Position numbers and translations under genes: made by a program. 64,000 bases of DNA, taken from Polydactylus sextarius. Lineage: Eukaryota; Chordata; Actinopteri; Polynemidae. Shown here piece after piece: positions 58,789 to 64,000 of the stretch (positions are counted from its first letter, which is position 1; each line of letters begins with the position of its first letter). The stretch spans positions 11,934,629 to 11,998,628 of the forward strand of contig CM028910.1 of assembly GCA_016801845.1 (NCBI GenBank), given 5' to 3'. The notes below the pieces were generated by a model. That model saw only the letters and a program-made list of their open reading frames with translations. It was not told where the DNA came from and searched no databases.

Positions 58789-61700
58789 CTATCTAGGACG
58801 GGAGCCGGGGAGCTGGGAAGTGATGTAGGTACCATGCATGCCCTGAGTCCTCCACATGCTCCCACCACCACTTGAACTCGTGGCTGGTGGTGGAGGGGGC
58901 AGCCGAGGGGAGTAGTGCACTGCGAATGGACGAGACGAGGAGGGGGAGGAGGTTGACAGAGAAGAAGAGGAGAGAGAGGCAGTGGCAGCGGCAGCAGCGG
59001 CAGAGATGGAAGCAGAGGAGGCAGAGGTGGAGGAGGAGATGGACAGAGAGAGGGACGACTGCGCTCTCTGGTGATGGAGAGAAGAGTGGGACAGACGGGA
59101 GGGGTGGAGGGAGTCAGATCGAGAGGATGGCGGGGCGTCAGAGTGCGTGGGTGCTGAGGAGGAGGAGGGGACGCTGTGTAGGGGTGGTGGAGGGGGCAGG
59201 GAGAGCGTGGGAGGAGAGGGGCTGTGCAGGACCGACTGGGTTCGGCTGTGCTGAGCCTGTGAGAGAGAGTGCGGGAGAGGTGAGGACACGGACGCCAGGC
59301 GCGTGGAGGCTGGCTGGGGGGTGGTGTGCTGCTGGGTTTGGGAGGAAGTAGAGGAAGAGGAGGAGAGACTGAGCAGAGAGCTGAGGCCTCCAGAAGTGGG
59401 CAGCGTCGCCCCAAACTGATGGGAGGACACTGAGGGAACCACGTGGTGAAATATACCTGCAAATTATACAGCAGAAAATGGAGGGAGGGGCAGGGCGGGG
59501 GAAGAGCAGATAATAGTGGCAAAGAAAGCGAGAAGGGGAGGGGGGACAAAGAGAGAAGCAAGGACTGAGCCAGGTTGTGCATAGCGCCAAGCAAGTCTTA
59601 GACAAGCACACACAAAGCAAAGTGAGTCAGTCCACTGTGACAAAACAAATTCATGATTGTAGTCAAATTTTAAACAGTGAACAGTTCTGTGTTGAATTTC
59701 GCTTACAAGTGAACTGACTCTGACATACACTTCCAACAGATACACCCACAGAAAATGACAAAGGAGCAATAATTACATAAATGACATCATTAATTCATCA
59801 CAGATTTTAGGACAAATTATTGGTTCAGATTTTTCTATTTTCAGCTTTTTCATATTCACTCTGCTAAAAAGCGACATTTTCAAAGGGTGTTTCCAACTGC
59901 AGCACTCAAGCAGCCAGTCCATGTCAAAGCGAGGCAGCACAGAGAGTCAGTCAGTCAGTCAAACTGCCAGACTGAGGCCGACAGAACAACAGCAGCACTG
60001 GGCCTTCACTTACCTGACTCATTATCACGTCTATTCCCTCGGACTGTTTTTTTAGACCCCGGGCTAAGACTAAGATCTCACTCTGACTGTTTAACAATCC
60101 TAAGGCAAAACTTGACATAATCAGTGATGCTCACCTCCAGCTGCTCCCCCTGCCAGCCCCGCACTGGAGAAGCTTCCCAGGGCTGAGTGTCCATTGACGA
60201 GCCGCGGTGTCCCACTCACCGTGGATCCGCCGGTCTGGGCCCCGAACAAGGACTGTAAGACTGAAGTCCCTCCGAGTGGGAACTGAGAACCCAGGTATTG
60301 TCCAACAGATGACCCTGCTGTTGAGGAAACTGCTACAGGACTCCCTCCCACCTTCCCGCTCAGAATACCTCCACCACTACTGGCAGCAGCAGAGATGAAG
60401 AGGTTCTGACTGGAAAGGCTATTGCTTGTCTTCATCTCCCAGTCGCGAGGGGCCTTCTGCTTCTGGAGGGCCTGCCGTTGGTCTGAACCACTGCCTCCCT
60501 GAGCGCCACCGCCACCGCTGCTGCCTCCACCCCGGGTCCCCGCCTCCTGGCTCAGGAAGGGATTTGGGGTCATGTAGCTCGATGACTCTCCATCGCTCCC
60601 TTTTCTCACCTGCTGATGCTGTTGTTTGTGGTCAGAGTCTGAGTCTGTGCTCCGGCTCGACCCCCCCATACCAAAAGGAGAGCCCCCCTGTCTCAGGTCA
60701 GAGTTGGGTTGCTTAGGGTCAGAAATAGGTGAGAAAGTAGATTTCCACTTGCTGGTAGAGGACAAGGAGGACGAGGAGGAGGCCTCACTACCTGTGCTGT
60801 TTCCACTGCTGCTACCAGATTTTCTGCCTGGTGATGGAGTAGAAAAAGAACGTCTGTCACCAAAGAGCACAAGTGAAGTTCTATTTGAACTCAGTTCAAT
60901 TACTTTCTTGTCTTACCTCTTTCACTATCACATAATCGACCGGGTCCATCTCTGCTCTCCAGGGATATAGTGGCAATTTTTCTTTCAATTCTAGGGAAGA
61001 ACAACAGTAAACAATTAAAACACATACAAGACAGAAGCCGCAACAAAATATGTGTCAGCCCTAAAACTAGAATGGAAAGTCAAAATGTTAAAATTGGTCA
61101 ACTGGTTAGCAACAAATAGAAAAAAAATCAGGAAAAAGAAAAATAGGCTTCAGCTATAGCGCGCAGCTTAGCAAATATAATGTTATCATCCTTATCTTCA
61201 TATTTTAATGACTCTTACCGTGAACTGGAGCTGTCAGCAGGATAACCTGAGTCCTCGTCATCAGAGCTGGGGGCTGAAGAGTAACGACCTGTGCCGTTCA
61301 GCTCCAAGGGTCGCTCTCTCTTCAAGATGGGAGGCTGGTCCAGGTCGGGCCCACTGGGGCTGCGACTTGATTGTTCTGGTGAGGAGATGGCAGAGATCTC
61401 CAGAGGCTGGTTGATATTATTTACCTGTCAGGACAAAAGACATGAAGATTACACACAGATGACACTCATCGATAAAAATGGGTCTTGAATAATCAGACAT
61501 CCAGAATTGGAACTGTATTAAATACATTCAAAGTGAAATCCAAGAATGTGCACCGAGCCGCACTGGTGACAGCGCCCAGAAACAAGCCTGTAGAATCAGA
61601 TTATTCAAATACAGCACACATCCTTGTGATGGTGACTGTGACTGATCCTGCAATCATTATGGAGCTTAACAGAATCATAATACTATGCACTGGCACCTGC

Positions 61701-63807
61701 TGCTTTCTATTTCACACACTTGAGGAGACTCACCATGGAGTTAATGTTGAGTGGTGATCCTGAGGAGTGGTTGTTGGAGTTGAGCCCGGGGAATGACCTC
61801 CTCTTTGGGGATCCGCTTGCCGTCACAGCCCCCGCAGAGCTGCGTTTCCTTCTCCCCCGCTTGCGTCCCTCTTGAGATCCAAGGCTGTGAGAGGAATGTG
61901 ATGACAACGTGTGTGAGGGTGTGTGAGTGTGCTGTGTGCTGGGGGACTGGTGGTGGTGGTTTCCATGGTTACTGTGATATCCCTGCTTGGCTGAGTTGCC
62001 AGTGTGATGGTGGAGGCGTGATCCTCCGGCCGCGCTGCCTCCGCTGCCTGACGAAGAGGAAGACGACGATGAAGAGGAGGAGGAAGAGAAAAAGATTCTC
62101 CTCCGCAGTTCACTGTCTTGGGGCTCCGTGTCGGATTCACCGGCCTGGCGGTCTTGTCCGTCTTCTGGAAGAATCCTCGGTGGTCCGTCTGCGTACTGGA
62201 GCACCCCTCCAGTGCTGAGTGGGGGGCTGTGGATGGGACCTCCTCTGCCTATTGGTCCTGTCAGAGGAGTGTTGCTGTGTGGAAGAGGTGATGAAGAAGC
62301 ACCATTATGGTCCTCAGGGTGGGGACCTCCATTCATCAGCCCTGAGCTGGAGGAATATCCTAAAGAGGAACAAATACACAAGTGATCAGAGCAAATATAG
62401 GACAAAAATATAATTAAATGAATCAGTCACATATCATTCAATAATGTGAGGTGAGAATGTAGTATATGCAATATAATATGCAAACAATAGATTAAATGGA
62501 CAAAATGTAATCCTTACCATTGACCTGACCTGACTGAGAGACAGGACTTGGAGTACTTCTCTGAAATTTTTAGCACAAGAAACATGTCATGTCACATGTC
62601 ATGTGAAATCATAGATCATGAAGTATTTAAACGCATCGACTTATATATCTTAACATGTGGACACCAATCTAATTTTTCACAAGATTAGAATAAAAATAAG
62701 GAATAAGAGCACGCCCTGTTAAATGACTCTGAACGACCTGTTAAACGTGTCCCACAACAAAACAAATGTACCGTGTCACTCATTATATGGTAAAACAGGA
62801 TGATGAATTCATCCTAAAACCAGTAACTGTAACAAAGAGACACTGTTGTGACGACACTCACCTGTCTCTCAGCACGACTGGGTAGCACCACGCTGGCCAA
62901 TGGGATGCTGACTGGTAGTTTGCTTGGATGGACAGTGCTCAGAGGGATGCTGATTGGAAGGCTTGTGATGCTGTTGTCACCCTGAACAGACGGACTCCTC
63001 TCCTTACCACCCTTTATTATAATAAAGAGCAAAGAAACGTGTTAACAATAGCAGAACCAAAGCCTTTAAAGAAGTTAGAAAACTGCATTTAAGAAGATTA
63101 CCATGCAAATTCATGATAAAGAGAAAGAAAAGGTATTTACCCTATCTGAACTTTTCTGTGCATCAGATGCATTGGGAGAGGGGCAGTTCTGTTTAGCTCC
63201 AAGTGGAGAGTTAACACCACTCAATTCCCTAAAAAACAAACAAAATAAAAAAAATGATGACTAACTCAATAGTTAGTCATCTGTTGCTTCAAAGTGCAAC
63301 TTGTCTACCTACAAAAGGTCAGTAAAAGTTCAGCATTTAAAAACGGTTGATTTCAGTGGCTGCCAACCTGTGTGTGGTCAGCCCCGGACCTCTCAAGTGA
63401 GCAGAGGCAGTGGGGTCCTGGTTAAGATGCCTCCGCAAGGCAATCTTGGCGGGGGAGAAGCGTGTGTAATCAGGAAGAGCGTGAGAGGAGCTTTGCTGCC
63501 TCTGCCGAGCATCAGGTGTGGCAGGGAGAATCTCATGGTCTGGAGAGATGGGAAGGTAGCGAGACAGAAGCTCCCCTTTGTTGTTGGCCCGGTCGAAACA
63601 TGGTGAGCTGGTGCCGTTGATGGAAAGCTCTGGGCTGACGCCGTTGAGAGTGGGCACTGAGGACAGGCCGAGCTTGGAGGAGTCCATGTCTGCGGAAGAG
63701 CGAGACTCCAGGCTCTTCCTGTACGGGGAGCCCTCACAGGGGCTGTAGGATTTTAGCTGAAGCAGCTCCTGCTGTCTTTGACTTTTCTCCAGCTCTACGA
63801 TGCTGAT
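58789..63807 (-). CDS. dot1l: Histone H3-K79 methyltransferase DOT1L, C-terminal part (5' part beyond window)
   Basis: Nine minus-strand exons join in phase: 63807-63368, 63228-63141, 63011-62862, 62560-62518, 62359-61734, 61424-61219, 60990-60917, 60827-60135 and 59456-58789, encoding the last 995 residues. DOT1L is the only known H3K79 methyltransferase; its catalytic N-terminal domain lies beyond the right edge. The first exon here ends the coiled-coil part (ISIVELEKSQRQQELLQLK), the region that in mammals contacts AF10/AF17-type partners. Human-like landmarks follow in order: LPVSIPLASVVLPSRAER, RRKRSSAG...SPKRRSFP (basic patch), PLNINSMVNNINQPLEISAI, RIERKIATISLES, SSKWKSTFSPISD spelled STSKWKSTFSPISD here, NLFISAAA, and SVLQSLFGAQ...RLVNGHSALGSFS. 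The fifth exon carries a 13-Ser run. The last exon adds 222 codons of Ser/Pro-rich sequence ending ITSQLPGSRPR. If the exon 8 donor is not used, translation ends five codons later at 60121 (...GGEHH), resembling the end of the shorter human isoform. Confidence 0.96.
60121..60135 (-). other. dot1l: Alternative dot1l C-terminus by intron retention
   Basis: At the donor GGAG|GTGAGC (exon ends 60135), failure to splice continues the frame as GGT-GAG-CAT-CAC-TGA. The known human short form also ends a few residues after the GSFSG...GG block, so both ends may be used here. Confidence 0.45.
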
Positions 63808-64000
63808 CTGCAAACAGACACCAGGGGGAGTCATTACACAACCGCTTCACCAGAAGCCAGGCATGCTGCAACAACACTGACATGTCTAGGAAAATGTTTG
63901 ACAGTAATTCATCAAATGTACATCAAAGTTACATTTTATATTGCCAGTGGGACAGATGAGAGGGGGTGGCATAGGTGAAAAGATGTGTAAAAGAAGGAGG

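Noticed and set aside
58872..59351. 159-codon plus-strand Arg/Gly-rich frame
   Set aside because: Antisense shadow of the last dot1l exon.
60842..60870. Exon 8 of dot1l starting at the GTGACAG acceptor near 60849
   Set aside because: That acceptor puts the exon in the wrong frame; the acceptor CACCAG ending at 60828 keeps phase and matches the GRK motif after the preceding exon.

Overview
The window is vertebrate nuclear DNA, almost certainly from a teleost fish and probably a percomorph. The evidence is GT-AG introns with short fish-like gene bodies, many CA/GT/GATA microsatellites, degraded L2-type LINE and tRNA-derived SINE copies of kinds common in fish, and a gene order matching the human 19p13.3 block DOT1L - AMH - JSRP1 - OAZ1 - PEAK3.

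Layout. Bases 1 to about 28.6 kb hold no gene I can support. This part has SINE-like fragments, a deleted L2-type LINE near 8.1-8.9 kb, many microsatellites (including a CA tract of about 230 bp at 26.8 kb), one promoter-like stretch at 2.7-3.3 kb, and a few unique stretches that look like conserved non-coding DNA. The genes fill 28.6-64 kb: (1) a six-exon minus-strand gene at 28.7-30.2 kb encoding a 229-residue protein with one hydrophobic segment and an acidic tail, resembling fish oogenesis-related (org) proteins; (2) a TATA-driven intronless plus-strand gene at 31.5-32.4 kb carrying the N-terminal signature blocks of the C2CD4 family but stopping where the C2 domain should begin; (3) peak3, a four-exon plus-strand pseudokinase gene; (4) oaz1, a five-exon minus-strand antizyme gene with an intact +1 frameshift site and pseudoknot; (5) a short jsrp1-like plus-strand gene; (6) amh, seven exons, minus strand; (7) the 3' part of dot1l, minus strand, nine exons encoding the last 995 residues, cut by the right edge, with a low-complexity region of about 5 kb after it that may be 3' UTR.

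Exon boundaries were worked out by hand from reading frame, GT/AG sites and phase. All coding exons of org-like, peak3, oaz1 and amh join in phase, as do all dot1l exons present. The 5' end of jsrp1 is unresolved. The genes do not form one pathway: antizyme controls polyamine synthesis, AMH controls gonad differentiation, DOT1L methylates H3K79, PEAK3 is a signalling scaffold and JSRP1 belongs to the muscle junctional sarcoplasmic reticulum. Their proximity reflects an old vertebrate linkage group. Gene ends are tightly packed: peak3 and oaz1 converge, jsrp1 and amh converge, and oaz1 and jsrp1 diverge across simple repeats.
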